Below the pieces are notes generated by a model. It saw nothing but the letters and a program-made list of their open reading frames with translations, searched no databases and was not told the origin of the DNA. The position numbers and the translations under genes are program-made. Below are positions 15,448 through 23,576 of a DNA stretch of 38,467 bases, piece after piece (position 1 is the stretch's first letter; each line of letters starts with the position of its first letter). Source of the stretch: Streptomyces sp. 8L (GTDB lineage Bacteria; Actinomycetota; Actinomycetes; Streptomycetales; Streptomycetaceae). The DNA lies in contig NZ_JAIUKE010000072.1 in the NCBI RefSeq assembly GCF_020176795.1, forward strand, positions 1 through 38,467, in the 5' to 3' direction.

Positions 15448-17685
15448 GTGGAGAACGAGACCCACTACGCCGAGGCCGTCATCGACAACGGCACCTTCGG
15501 CACCCGCACCATCCGCTTCGAGACGGGCCGCCTGGCCAAGCAGGCCGCCGGCTCCGCCGTCGCGTACCTGGACGACGACACCATGGTGCTGTCGGCCACC
15601 ACCGCTTCGAAGAACCCCAAGGACCAGCTCGACTTCTTCCCCCTCACGGTGGACGTCGAGGAGCGCATGTACGCGGCCGGCAAGATCCCCGGCTCCTTCT
15701 TCCGCAGGGAGGGCCGCCCCTCCGAGGACGCGATCCTCACCTGCCGCCTGATCGACCGGCCGCTGCGCCCGTCCTTCAAGAAGGGCCTGCGCAACGAGAT
15801 CCAGGTCGTCGAGACGATCATGGCGCTCAACCCCGACCACCTCTACGACGTGGTCGCGATCAACGCCGCCTCCTGCTCCACGCAGCTCGCGGGCCTGCCC
15901 TTCTCCGGCCCGATCGGCGGCACCCGCGTCGCCCTGATCAAGGGCCAGTGGGTCGCCTTCCCGACGCACACCGAGCTGGAGGACGCCGTCTTCGACATGG
16001 TCGTCGCCGGCCGCGTCCTGGAGGACGGCGACGTCGCGATCATGATGGTCGAGGCCGAGGCCACCGACAAGACCATCCAGCTGGTGAAGGACGGAGCCGA
16101 GGCCCCCACCGAGGAGGTCGTCGCCGCCGGCCTTGAGGCCGCGAAGCCCTTCATCAAGGTTCTCTGCCGCGCCCAGGCCGACCTGGCGGCCAAGGCCGCC
16201 AAGCCGACCGGCGAGTTCCCGATCTTCCTCGACTACCAGGACGACGTCCTGGAGGCGCTCACCGCCGCCGTCAAGGACGAGCTCTCGCAGGCGCTCACCA
16301 TCGCCGGCAAGCAGGACCGCGAGGCCGAGCTCGACCGCGTCAAGGGCCTCGCCGCCGAGAAGCTGCTCCCGCAGTTCGAGGGCCGCGAGAAGGAGATCTC
16401 CGCCGCGTACCGGTCCCTGACGAAGTCGCTGGTCCGCCAGCGCGTCATCAAGGACAAGGTCCGCATCGACGGCCGCGGTGTCACCGACATCCGCACCCTG
16501 GCCGCCGAGGTCGAGGCCATCCCGCGCGTGCACGGCTCCGCCCTGTTCGAGCGCGGCGAGACCCAGATCCTGGGCGTCACCACGCTGAACATGCTGCGCA
16601 TGGAGCAGCAGCTCGACACCCTCTCCCCGGTGACGCGCAGGCGCTACATGCACAACTACAACTTCCCGCCGTACTCCACCGGCGAGACCGGCCGCGTCGG
16701 CTCCCCGAAGCGCCGCGAGATCGGCCACGGCGCCCTCGCCGAGCGCGCCCTCCTGCCGGTCCTGCCGACGCGCGAGGAGTTCCCCTACGCGATCCGCCAG
16801 GTCTCCGAGGCCCTCGGCTCCAACGGCTCCACGTCGATGGGCTCCGTCTGCGCCTCCACCATGTCGCTGCTGAACGCCGGCGTGCCGCTCAAGGCCCCCG
16901 TCGCCGGCATCGCCATGGGCCTGATCTCGCAGGAGATCGAGGGCGAGACCCACTACGTCACCCTCACCGACATCCTCGGTGCGGAGGACGCCTTCGGCGA
17001 CATGGACTTCAAGGTCGCCGGCACCAAGACGTTCGTCACCGCGCTCCAGCTCGACACCAAGCTCGACGGCATCCCCGCCTCGGTGCTCGGCGCCGCGCTG
17101 AAGCAGGCCCGTGACGCGCGCCTGCACATCCTCGACGTGATGAACGAGGCCATCGACGTTCCGGACGAGATGTCCCCGAACGCGCCGCGCATCATCACCG
17201 TCAAGATCCCGGTGGACAAGATCGGTGAGGTCATCGGCCCCAAGGGCAAGATGATCAACCAGATCCAGGAGGACACCGGCGCCGACATCACGATCGAGGA
17301 CGACGGCACCATCTACATCGGTGCCGCCGACGGGCCCTCCGCCGAGGCCGCCCGCACCACGATCAACGGCATCGCCAACCCGACCATGCCGGAGGTCGGC
17401 GAGCGCTACCTGGGCACCGTCGTCAAGACGACCACCTTCGGCGCGTTCGTGTCCCTGCTCCCCGGCAAGGACGGCCTGCTGCACATCTCGCAGATCCGCA
17501 AGCTCGCCGGCGGCAAGCGCGTGGAGAACGTCGAGGACGTCCTCGGCGTCGGCCAGAAGGTCCAGGTCGAGATCGCCGAGATCGACCAGCGCGGCAAGCT
17601 GTCCCTCATCCCCGTCATCGAGGGCGAGGACGGCGACGGCAAGCCCGCCGAGCAGAGCGAGCCGAAGGACGCAGACGCCAAGTGA
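15448..17685 (+). CDS. pnp: Polynucleotide phosphorylase / guanosine pentaphosphate synthetase I
   Basis: 745 residues from GTG 15448 (protein begins VENETHY), with GAGGAG nine bases upstream. It has two RNase PH-like domains (signature [12 protein letters not shown] at about 88-99, and [14 protein letters not shown] in the second), an alpha-helical linker, a KH domain ([15 protein letters not shown]) and an S1 domain ([28 protein letters not shown]). It degrades RNA phosphorolytically from the 3' end and, in Streptomyces, also adds 3' tails. In S. antibioticus the enzyme was described as guanosine pentaphosphate synthetase (gpsI). It follows rpsO with read-through expected. The downstream sequence is abnormal (C and G homopolymers), and I expected an M16-type peptidase gene there from Streptomyces synteny. 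Confidence 0.98.
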   Translation: MENETHYAEAVIDNGTFGTRTIRFETGRLAKQAAGSAVAYLDDDTMVLSATTASKNPKDQLDFFPLTVDVEERMYAAGKIPGSFFRREGRPSEDAILTCRLIDRPLRPSFKKGLRNEIQVVETIMALNPDHLYDVVAINAASCSTQLAGLPFSGPIGGTRVALIKGQWVAFPTHTELEDAVFDMVVAGRVLEDGDVAIMMVEAEATDKTIQLVKDGAEAPTEEVVAAGLEAAKPFIKVLCRAQADLAAKAAKPTGEFPIFLDYQDDVLEALTAAVKDELSQALTIAGKQDREAELDRVKGLAAEKLLPQFEGREKEISAAYRSLTKSLVRQRVIKDKVRIDGRGVTDIRTLAAEVEAIPRVHGSALFERGETQILGVTTLNMLRMEQQLDTLSPVTRRRYMHNYNFPPYSTGETGRVGSPKRREIGHGALAERALLPVLPTREEFPYAIRQVSEALGSNGSTSMGSVCASTMSLLNAGVPLKAPVAGIAMGLISQEIEGETHYVTLTDILGAEDAFGDMDFKVAGTKTFVTALQLDTKLDGIPASVLGAALKQARDARLHILDVMNEAIDVPDEMSPNAPRIITVKIPVDKIGEVIGPKGKMINQIQEDTGADITIEDDGTIYIGAADGPSAEAARTTINGIANPTMPEVGERYLGTVVKTTTFGAFVSLLPGKDGLLHISQIRKLAGGKRVENVEDVLGVGQKVQVEIAEIDQRGKLSLIPVIEGEDGDGKPAEQSEPKDADAK

Positions 17686-18232
17686 CGTCCCCCGGCTTCC
17701 AGGCGCGGGGGCCCCCCCCCCCCCCCGCCCCGGGGGGGCCGGGGGGGGTCTTCGTCCCGTCTTTCCCCCACCCCCCCCCCGCCCCCCCGGGCCCCGCCCC
17801 CCCCCCCCCCCGCCGCCCGCGCCCGCCCGGCCGCCGCGACCTCCCCGGCCGCCGCGCCGGCACCGGAGCGCGCGAGCGCCTGAAAGCGCGCGCCGCGCGC
17901 TCCGGTGCCGGCGCGGCGGCGGGGGGGGGGGCGGCGGCCGGCCGTCCGCGTACGGCGTGCGCGGCGCGGGCCGCTCCGAGGCCGCGTTCGGGCTCGCTGA
18001 TCTCGGCCCACACCGCGTCGAGGGACAGTCCGAGGACATCGGCGATCGCCGCGATGGTCGAGAACGCGGGGGTGGCCACGCGGCCCGATTCGATCTTCCT
18101 CAGGGTTTCCGGTGAGACACCGGCGTCGAGCGCGACGCTGAGCATCGAGCGCTCTGCCCTGGCCCGGCGCAGGAGAGCGCCGAGGCGCTGTCCGCGTTCG
18201 ACCTCTTCGGGAGTGAGCGGCAACCTGACCAT
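17615..18232 (-). CDS. XRE-family regulator (3' end unreliable)
   Basis: Residues 1-80 from ATG 18232 form a clear helix-turn-helix of the XRE/Cro type ([33 protein letters not shown] in two overlapping parts, then [12 protein letters not shown]). The frame then runs through the inverted repeat and homopolymers as low-complexity Ala/Pro/Arg/Gly and stops only inside the 3' end of pnp at 17615. Single-domain XRE proteins of this kind usually stop soon after the HTH, so the real product is probably about 85-120 residues, and the tail reflects length errors in the C run near residue 101. Reliable coding is about 17965-18232. TAGAAT on the minus strand (18246-18241) lies eight bases from the ATG, suggesting a leaderless transcript. 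It is divergent from the methionine aminopeptidase gene. Confidence 0.7.
   Translation of the reverse strand: MVRLPLTPEEVERGQRLGALLRRARAERSMLSVALDAGVSPETLRKIESGRVATPAFSTIAAIADVLGLSLDAVWAEISEPERGLGAARAAHAVRGRPAAAPPPAAAPAPERAARAFRRSRAPVPARRPGRSRRPGGRGRRGGGGAGPGGAGGGWGKDGTKTPPGPPGAGGGGGPRAWKPGDVTWRLRPSARSARRACRRRPRPR
17701..17815. repeat. Extreme C/G homopolymer tract downstream of pnp
   Basis: The tract contains runs of 15 C (17712-17726), 7 G (17732-17738), 8 G (17741-17748), 10 C (17771-17780) and 15 C (17797-17811). Nothing comparable occurs elsewhere in the window. It may be genuine and slippage-prone, or an assembly artefact. Confidence 0.9.
17848..17920. repeat. Perfect 27-bp inverted repeat
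   Basis: Arms at 17848-17874 and 17894-17920 are exact reverse complements (core CGCCGGCACCGGAGCGCGCG) around a 19-base spacer, and are followed directly by 11 G residues. It lies between convergent pnp and the XRE gene, so it could be a strong bidirectional terminator or a fold-back artefact. Confidence 0.9.
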
Positions 18233-18248
18233 GACCCCGATTCTAGTA

Positions 18249-18272
18249 CCGGTATAGTAAGGCCGGTATAGT
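18249..18272. promoter_or_regulatory. Direct-repeat operator candidate between XRE and map genes
   Basis: CCGGTATAGT occurs twice, at 18249-18258 and 18263-18272, a period of 14 bp. TATAGT in either copy can serve as the -10 for the + strand gene, while the minus-strand -10 of the XRE gene (TAGAAT) abuts the array. The placement suits binding by the XRE protein. Confidence 0.5.
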
Positions 18273-18327
18273 TATTGGTCCCCGTTGCTGGCCGCACCCG
18301 TTGTCGGCCGCGTGAGAAGGACACCGC

Positions 18328-19110
18328 ATGATCGAGATCCTGAACCCCACCCGCCTGGCTCAGGCGAAGGACACGGGCGCCCTGGTCGCCGACATCCTGT
18401 GGACGCTGAGGAGCCGCAGTGTGATCGGCACGAATCTGCTGGACATCGACCGGTGGACCAAGGACATGATCGCCGAGGCGGGCGCGCTCTCCTGCTACGT
18501 CGACTACGCGCCCTCCTTCGGACGCGGCCCGTTCGGCCACTACATCTGCACGGCCGTCAACGACGCCGTGCTGCACGGGCTGCCCCACGACTACGCGCTT
18601 GCCGACGGCGACCTGCTGACACTCGACCTCGCCGTCTCCAAGGGCGGCGTCGCCGCGGACGCCGCCATCAGCTTCATCGTGGGCGACGCGAGGCCCGAGG
18701 AGAGCGTGGCGCTGATCGGCGCGACGGAGCGCGCGCTGGCCGCGGGGATCGCCGCCGCCGGGCCCGGGGCCCGCATCGGCGACCTCTCCCACGCCATCAG
18801 CACGGTCCTCGGCGAGGCGGGATACGCGATCAACACCGAGTTCGGCGGCCATGGCATCGGATCGACGATGCACCAGGACCCGCACGTTCCGAACACCGGA
18901 CGGCCGGGCCGCGGATACCAGCTGCGCCCCGGGCTGCTGCTCGCGCTGGAGCCGTGGGTCATGGCGGACACCGCCCAACTCGTCTTCGACGCCGACGGGT
19001 GGACGCTCCGCAGCGCGACGGGCTGCCGCACGGCGCACAGCGAGCACACGATCGCGATCACCGACGACGGAGCCGAAATCCTCACCCTGCCGAGCCGGCC
19101 GCGGTCCTGA
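18328..19110 (+). CDS. map: Type I methionine aminopeptidase
   Basis: 260 residues from ATG 18328, with GAAGGA six bases upstream. It removes initiator Met from nascent proteins using two divalent metals. All five metal ligands are present: Asp100 (LTLDLAV), Asp111 (VAADAAI), His175 (FGGHGIG), Glu208 (LALEPWV) and Glu239 (HSEHTIAI), plus His83 (VLHGLP), the usual substrate-side His. It lacks an N-terminal zinc or SH3-binding extension. The neighbouring divergent XRE gene and the direct repeats between them suggest it is a regulated accessory enzyme rather than the housekeeping copy, which in Streptomyces lies in a ribosomal gene cluster elsewhere. That last point is background knowledge, not visible here. 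Confidence 0.92.
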   Translation: MIEILNPTRLAQAKDTGALVADILWTLRSRSVIGTNLLDIDRWTKDMIAEAGALSCYVDYAPSFGRGPFGHYICTAVNDAVLHGLPHDYALADGDLLTLDLAVSKGGVAADAAISFIVGDARPEESVALIGATERALAAGIAAAGPGARIGDLSHAISTVLGEAGYAINTEFGGHGIGSTMHQDPHVPNTGRPGRGYQLRPGLLLALEPWVMADTAQLVFDADGWTLRSATGCRTAHSEHTIAITDDGAEILTLPSRPRS

Positions 19111-19130
19111 GGCCGCCGGGCCGAGCGCCC

Positions 19131-19200
19131 GTCGCGTCAGGCCCGTCGGGTAACGCCTGTCGCGTCACGCCCGTCGGGTCACGCCTGTCGCGTCAGGCCA
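19131..19200. repeat. Five copies of a 14-bp unit
   Basis: Units starting GTCG(C/G)GT occur at 19131, 19145, 19159, 19173 and 19187, alternating GTCGCGTCA and GTCGGGT(A/C)A. The last copy overlaps the final codons of the minus-strand dehydratase gene, between two convergent genes. Confidence 0.9.
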
Positions 19201-20287
19201 CCCGCAGGTCCGCTATCGCGTCCTCGTCCCAGGCGATGCCGAGGCCGGGCGCCTCGGGCGGAACCACCGCGCCGTCCTCGATCACCAGCTCGCTCGTGGT
19301 GATCGCGCCGAGCTGCGGGATGTACTCCACATACATCCCGGCCGGCACGGCGCAGGCGAGGCTCGCGTGCAGCTCCATCAGGAAGTGCGGCGCGACCCGC
19401 ACGTTGAACGCCTCCGCCGCGTGCGCCACCTTCAGCCAGGGCGTGATGCCGCCGACGCGGGCCACGTCGACCTGGACGATGCCCGCGGCACCGGCGCGCA
19501 GGAACTCCGCGAAGTGCCCGACGCTGTAGATGGATTCGCCGACCGCGACCGGTACCGACGTGGAGCGGGCGAGGCGTTCGTGCCCCGCCACGTCCTCCGC
19601 GGGCATCGGCTCCTCGAACCAGGCGATGTCGCACGGCTCGTACGCACGGGCCCGGCGGATCGCCTCCGCGCCGGTCAGGGACTGGTTGGCGTCGACCATC
19701 AGCTCGAACGAGGGCCCGACCGCGGCGCGCACCGCGGCGAGGCGCTCCGCGTCCTCGACGGCCGTGGGCCTGCCGACCTTCAGCTTCGCGCCGCGCAGCC
19801 CCCGGTCCCTCGCCGCGCGGACGTTCTCCACCAGCGCGTCGACCGGCAGGTGCAGCCAGCCGCCCTCGGTGTCGTACACCGGCAGCCGCTCGTGTGCGCC
19901 GCCCGCGAGCCGCCACAGCGGCTCGCCCGCCCGTAGGCACCGCAGGTCCCACAGCGCGGTGTCGACGGCGGCGAGAGCCAGCGACGTCAGCGGGCCGAAG
20001 GCGGTGGCACGGGTGGCGGCGAGCATCCGCGCCCAGAGACCCTCGATGTCGCGGGCGTCCCGGCCGACGAGACCGGCCGCCACGTGGTCGCGCAGCAGGG
20101 CGAATACGGACGAACCGCCGGTGCCGATCGTGTACGAGTAACCGGTGCCGCGCAGTCCGTCCGCCGTCTCGACCGTGACGAGGATCGTCTCCTGGCGTAC
20201 GAACGTCTGCGTCGCGTCCGTGCGCAGCGTCTCCGGTTCGATGTTGACGAGCCTGGTCTCGATCCTCTTGATCGTCGTACTCGGCAT
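19193..20287 (-). CDS. Enolase-superfamily sugar-acid dehydratase (mandelate racemase subgroup)
   Basis: 364 residues. The mandelate racemase/muconate lactonizing fold is shown by the KxK base pair Lys168/Lys170 (GAKLKVG), metal ligands Asp199 (MVDANQS), Glu225 (WFEEP) and Glu251 (VGESIY), and the Asp274 (QVDVARVGG) / His301 (APHFLMELH) acid-base dyad. These enzymes dehydrate aldonic or aldaric acids to 2-keto-3-deoxy acids. Neighbouring mutarotase, AKR and SDR genes point to L-fuconate or a related acid. The PHFLMELH region also resembles talarate/galactarate dehydratases, so the substrate is open. It lies 146 bases downstream of the transporter gene on the same strand and is probably in its operon. 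Confidence 0.88.
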   Translation of the reverse strand: MPSTTIKRIETRLVNIEPETLRTDATQTFVRQETILVTVETADGLRGTGYSYTIGTGGSSVFALLRDHVAAGLVGRDARDIEGLWARMLAATRATAFGPLTSLALAAVDTALWDLRCLRAGEPLWRLAGGAHERLPVYDTEGGWLHLPVDALVENVRAARDRGLRGAKLKVGRPTAVEDAERLAAVRAAVGPSFELMVDANQSLTGAEAIRRARAYEPCDIAWFEEPMPAEDVAGHERLARSTSVPVAVGESIYSVGHFAEFLRAGAAGIVQVDVARVGGITPWLKVAHAAEAFNVRVAPHFLMELHASLACAVPAGMYVEYIPQLGAITTSELVIEDGAVVPPEAPGLGIAWDEDAIADLRVA

Positions 20288-20433
20288 GGCCTGCCTTCTC
20301 GCTCTCGGTGTCGCGTTCGCGTTCTGCCGTGTGCCTCTGGGGGTTACCGCGTCATGCGCGGGGTGTGCGTTCCGCGTGCTTCCGCCCCATGCGCGGGGTG
20401 CGCGGGGTGCACGGGGTGTTGTGCGTCGGCCGT

Positions 20434-21801
20434 CTAGGCCGCCGTCGTCGCGGCCGTCGGCCGGTTGTCACCGCGCCGCCAGTCCTCCTCGATGTCCTCC
20501 AGCGAGCGGCCCGCGGTCTCCGGCACCCACCGAAGGACGAAGACCAGCCCCGCCGCCGACAGGACCCCGTAGATCCCGAAGATCCAGAAGTGGATCGCGC
20601 CGAGGATGTCAGGGAAGGTCAGCGAGAAGAGGAAGTTGAAGAGGTACTGCGTGAACGTCACCACGCCCATGCCGAGTGCGCGGGCCCGCAGCGGCAGGAT
20701 CTCCGGTATGTACAGCCAGAACACCGGGCCGAGTCCGAAGCCGAACGCGAAGGTGAAGACGAAGACGCAGACGATGTCGAGCACCGTCGTGTGCGGGAAC
20801 AGCGCCAGCAGGATCAGTGGCACGACCTGGCCGCCGAGGCTCAGGGACAGCAGCTTCCGCCGGCCCATGCGGTCGATCAGCGGCAGCGACAGCGCCGTGG
20901 AGACGACGAGCGCGCCGCCCACGCTGTAGTTGGCGATGATGCCGGTGTCGGTGGCACCGCCGGTCGCGGAGGCGAACACCGTCGGCGCGTAGTAGACGAC
21001 ACCGTTGATACCGGTGAAGACCTGGAAGAACGTCAGGATCAGCCCGATGCTGAGCGCGGGCCGGTAGCGGTGGAACAACTCCCGCATTCCGGCGCCCTGC
21101 CGGCCGAGGCTGCCGCGGATCTCGCGGGACTCGTCGTCCGCCTCGGCCCCGGTGGGCCGCAGTCGTACGAGGACGTCGTGGGCCTCCCGGTCCCGGCCGC
21201 GCAGGATGAGCCAGCGCGGGCTGTTCGGGCTGAAGCACATGCCGGTGAAGAACAGCAGCGCGGGGATCGCGCCCAGGCCGAGCATCCACTGCCAGGCGCC
21301 GGAGCCGCGCAGGGCGTCGCCGACGCCGTACGCGACGAGGATGCCGACGTTCACGCTGAGCTGGTACAGCGCGCTGATCAGGCCGCGGGTCCGCTTGGGC
21401 GCCAGTTCGGTCAGGTAGATCAGGCCGAACATGTTGGCCAGGCCGACCCCGAGGCCGAGGACGAAGCGGAAGGTCAGCAGGACGGCCACGCTGCCCGACA
21501 CGGCGCAGCCGATCGAGCCGACGACGAAGATGACGCCGGCCACCAGCAGCAGGTGGCGCCGGTCGAAGCGCTTCGCGGCGAGGGAGCCGGCCACGATCGC
21601 GGGCAGGGCGCCCAGCAGGATCAGGCTGGTGACAAGCCCCTGTTCCGTGGACGACAGGCCGAAGGCCTTCGTCGCGAAGGGGAGCGCCGTGGCGATCGCG
21701 CCGGAGTCGTACCCGTACAGCAGGCCCGCCATGCCGCCGAGCACGGCGACCGCCTTGACGAACAGCGGGAGCGGGGGTGCCGGCGAGGTGGGGTCTGCCA
21801 T
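20434..21801 (-). CDS. MFS sugar transporter (sugar porter family)
   Basis: 455 residues from ATG 21801, with GGAGG four bases upstream. Twelve hydrophobic helices are evident. Sugar-porter signatures include [13 protein letters not shown] in helix 1, the loop RFDRRH between helices 2 and 3, [12 protein letters not shown] after helix 6, [13 protein letters not shown] in helix 7, DRMGRRKLL between helices 8 and 9, and [12 protein letters not shown] at the end of helix 12. It is likely a proton-coupled importer of the sugar degraded by the adjacent enzymes. The operator-like palindrome ATTTCCTATAGGAAAT lies 23 bases upstream of its start codon, so repression by the FadR-type regulator is likely. 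The dehydratase gene follows in the same direction. Confidence 0.92.
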   Translation of the reverse strand: MADPTSPAPPLPLFVKAVAVLGGMAGLLYGYDSGAIATALPFATKAFGLSSTEQGLVTSLILLGALPAIVAGSLAAKRFDRRHLLLVAGVIFVVGSIGCAVSGSVAVLLTFRFVLGLGVGLANMFGLIYLTELAPKRTRGLISALYQLSVNVGILVAYGVGDALRGSGAWQWMLGLGAIPALLFFTGMCFSPNSPRWLILRGRDREAHDVLVRLRPTGAEADDESREIRGSLGRQGAGMRELFHRYRPALSIGLILTFFQVFTGINGVVYYAPTVFASATGGATDTGIIANYSVGGALVVSTALSLPLIDRMGRRKLLSLSLGGQVVPLILLALFPHTTVLDIVCVFVFTFAFGFGLGPVFWLYIPEILPLRARALGMGVVTFTQYLFNFLFSLTFPDILGAIHFWIFGIYGVLSAAGLVFVLRWVPETAGRSLEDIEEDWRRGDNRPTAATTAA

Positions 21802-21824
21802 GACGCCTCCAAGGACAGTCTGAA

Positions 21825-21840
21825 ATTTCCTATAGGAAAT
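21825..21840. promoter_or_regulatory. Palindromic operator upstream of the transporter (site 1)
   Basis: ATTTCCTATAGGAAAT is a perfect 16-bp palindrome. Its core CCTATAGG recurs at 22059-22066, and a one-base variant occurs at 24682-24689. The rest of the 333-bp gap between the divergent transporter and mutarotase genes (21802-22134) shows no gene. Confidence 0.75.
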
Positions 21841-22054
21841 CTGGGGACGCCTGGAGGTTACGCAGGAGTGCGAGCCGCGCGTCAAGGGGTTCGCCGGCAC
21901 TTTCCGGCGCCCGGCCACGGAAGCGGCGCCGGTTCCGTGGCAGGGTGCGAGCGGTGCTGGGGGAGGGAGTGAGGGAGGCCGGGGGAGAGGGTTGCCCGGT
22001 GAACGCGGTGAACCCGATGAAGGGGGAAGCGACGAAGGGTTCACCTCCGGGCGT

Positions 22055-22070
22055 TGTTCCTATAGGTTCT
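22055..22070. promoter_or_regulatory. Operator upstream of the mutarotase-SDR-AKR genes (site 2)
   Basis: The palindromic core CCTATAGG (22059-22066) sits in TGTTCCTATAGGTTCT, centred 72 bases before the mutarotase start. A loose TTGTTC-17-AATACA promoter shape overlaps it, so a bound protein would block transcription. Confidence 0.6.
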
Positions 22071-22134
22071 GTACGGAATACATCGGACAGCTGAGCCATC
22101 CGTCAGCTGGACCCGGAGCAGAGCGGAGCGAGTC

Positions 22135-22458
22135 GTGCAGCGCATCGCCCAGGTGATCAAGGTGAGGCCGGAGCGGCGGGACGAGTACCGCGAGCTCCAC
22201 CGCGCCGTTCCCGAACCGGTCCTGGCCAGGCTGCGCGCCAGCCACATCGCCAACTACTCGATCCATCTCCTCGGCGACCGGCTCTTCGGCTACTTCGAGT
22301 ACCACGGCGACGACCTGGACGCCGACCTCGCGGCGGTGGCCGCCGACGAGGCGACCCGGGAGTGGTGGAAGCTCACGGACCCCTGCCAGGAGGCGGTGCC
22401 GGAGGCCGCGCCGGGCGAGTGGTGGGCCGCGACCGAGCAGGTCTTCCTCATGGAGTGA
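22135..22458 (+). CDS. L-rhamnose mutarotase family protein
   Basis: 107 residues from GTG 22135, with GGAG six bases upstream. The start aligns by eye with E. coli RhaM: MQRIAQVIKVRPERRDEYRELH, written here only as the opening IAQVIKVRP and EYRELH with the catalytic-type His22. Later motifs are NYSIHL, LFGYFEY, EWWKLTDPCQ and EVFLME-like TEQVFLME. Mutarotases of this family interconvert anomers of L-rhamnose and related sugars such as L-fucose, feeding a dehydrogenase that uses one anomer. It is the first gene after operator site 2 and precedes the SDR by 203 bases of repeat-rich sequence. Confidence 0.88.
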   Translation: MQRIAQVIKVRPERRDEYRELHRAVPEPVLARLRASHIANYSIHLLGDRLFGYFEYHGDDLDADLAAVAADEATREWWKLTDPCQEAVPEAAPGEWWAATEQVFLME

Positions 22459-22575
22459 GCCACACCGCGGGCACGGGGCACGCCGTACGTACGGCATGCG
22501 GGCGGGCGGGTTGTGCACGTACGGGAACCGCACCGCACTTGCATCGCACCCGCACCGCACCACACCGCACCGACA

Positions 22576-22623
22576 GCACACCGGCACACGGGCACACCGG
22601 GACACCGGCACACCGGGACACCG
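22576..22623. repeat. Three copies of a 16-bp unit
   Basis: GCACACCGG begins units at 22576, 22592 and 22608 (period 16), each ending CACACGG or GACACCG. Related looser repeats of GCACCGCAC extend upstream to about 22530. They lie between the mutarotase and SDR genes. Confidence 0.85.
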
Positions 22624-22661
22624 CGCCGAGCGCGACACCGAGAAGGACGGCGAACAGCAGC

Positions 22662-23576
22662 ATGACTCAGACTTCCGACCTCCCCCGCGGCGGCGAGTTC
22701 AACGGCCTCGTGGCCGCCGTCACCGGCGGGGCCTCCGGCATCGGCCTCGCCACGGCGCTCGAACTCGCGGCGCGCGGCGCGGAGGTGTGCGTCCTGGACC
22801 TGAACGCCGGGGCGGTTCCGGCCGGGTTGCGCGGGTTCACCTGTGATGTCTCCGACCGGGCCTCGGTGGGCGCCGCCCTCACGGCCGTCGGTGAACTCTT
22901 CGGCCGCCTCGACGTCCTGGTCAACAACGCGGGCATCGGCGCCCAGGGCACTGTCGAGGACAACGACGACGAGGAGTGGACGCGCGTCCTCGACGTGAAC
23001 GTCGTCGGCATGGCCCGGGTCGCCGCCGCGGCGCTGCCCCTGCTGCGCGAGGGTGTCGCGGCCAGGACCGCCGGCCTGCCGGCGACCAGCGCGATCGTCA
23101 ACACCTGCTCCATCGCCGCCACCGCGGGCCTCCCGCAGCGTGCGCTGTACTCCGCGAGCAAGGGCGCCGTGCTCGCCCTGACCAGGGCCATGGCCGCCGA
23201 CCACATCCGTGAGGGCGTACGGGTCAACTGCGTGACACCCGGCACCGTCGACACCCCCTGGGTCGGCCGGCTCCTCGGCTCCGCGCCCGACCCCGCGGCC
23301 GAGCGCGCCGCGCTGAGCGCGCGCCAGCCCACCGGGCGCCTGGTCTCCGCCGAGGAGGTCGCCGCGGCGGTCTGCTACCTGGCCGGGCCCTACGCGGGTG
23401 CCACCACCGGCACCGACCTGGCGGTCGACGGGGGCATGCAGGGCCTCAGGCTGCGGCCCGCCGAGCCGGCCGAGCCGTCGCAGCCATCGGAGCCGTTGGC
23501 GTCGTCGAAGCCCGCCGAGCCCGCCGGGCCGGCCGGGGCGTCGGATGCCGCCGGGCCCCGGGACGGCGCGGAGTGA
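22662..23576 (+). CDS. SDR-family dehydrogenase with Pro-rich C-terminal tail
   Basis: 304 residues from ATG 22662. The only purine-rich site (GAAGGA) is 14 bases away, so translation may be weak, and no better in-frame start exists. It has the classical short-chain dehydrogenase features TGGASGIG (21-28), NNAG (88-91), Ser150, Tyr163 and Lys167 (YSASK). Asp46 after the second strand (CVLDL) suggests NAD preference. In the oxidative L-fucose pathway an SDR oxidises 2-keto-3-deoxy-L-fuconate, which fits the context. The normal fold ends near residue 265. A tail of about 38 residues rich in Pro, Ala and Glu (repeats of PAEP/PSEP) follows. It overlaps the next gene by four bases (GTGA). Confidence 0.88.
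   Translation: MTQTSDLPRGGEFNGLVAAVTGGASGIGLATALELAARGAEVCVLDLNAGAVPAGLRGFTCDVSDRASVGAALTAVGELFGRLDVLVNNAGIGAQGTVEDNDDEEWTRVLDVNVVGMARVAAAALPLLREGVAARTAGLPATSAIVNTCSIAATAGLPQRALYSASKGAVLALTRAMAADHIREGVRVNCVTPGTVDTPWVGRLLGSAPDPAAERAALSARQPTGRLVSAEEVAAAVCYLAGPYAGATTGTDLAVDGGMQGLRLRPAEPAEPSQPSEPLASSKPAEPAGPAGASDAAGPRDGAE

Noticed and set aside
17848..17920. Insertion-sequence terminal repeats
   Set aside because: The two arms enclose only 19 bases, with no transposase and no target duplication.
14683..18039. Minus-strand frame of 1118 codons opposite rpsO-pnp
   Set aside because: It mirrors the pnp codons (Asp/Leu/Gly/Val-rich shadow) and runs through homopolymers.
21830..22099. Small minus-strand ORF between transporter and mutarotase
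   Set aside because: It covers the two operator palindromes and has no homology-like features or ribosome site.
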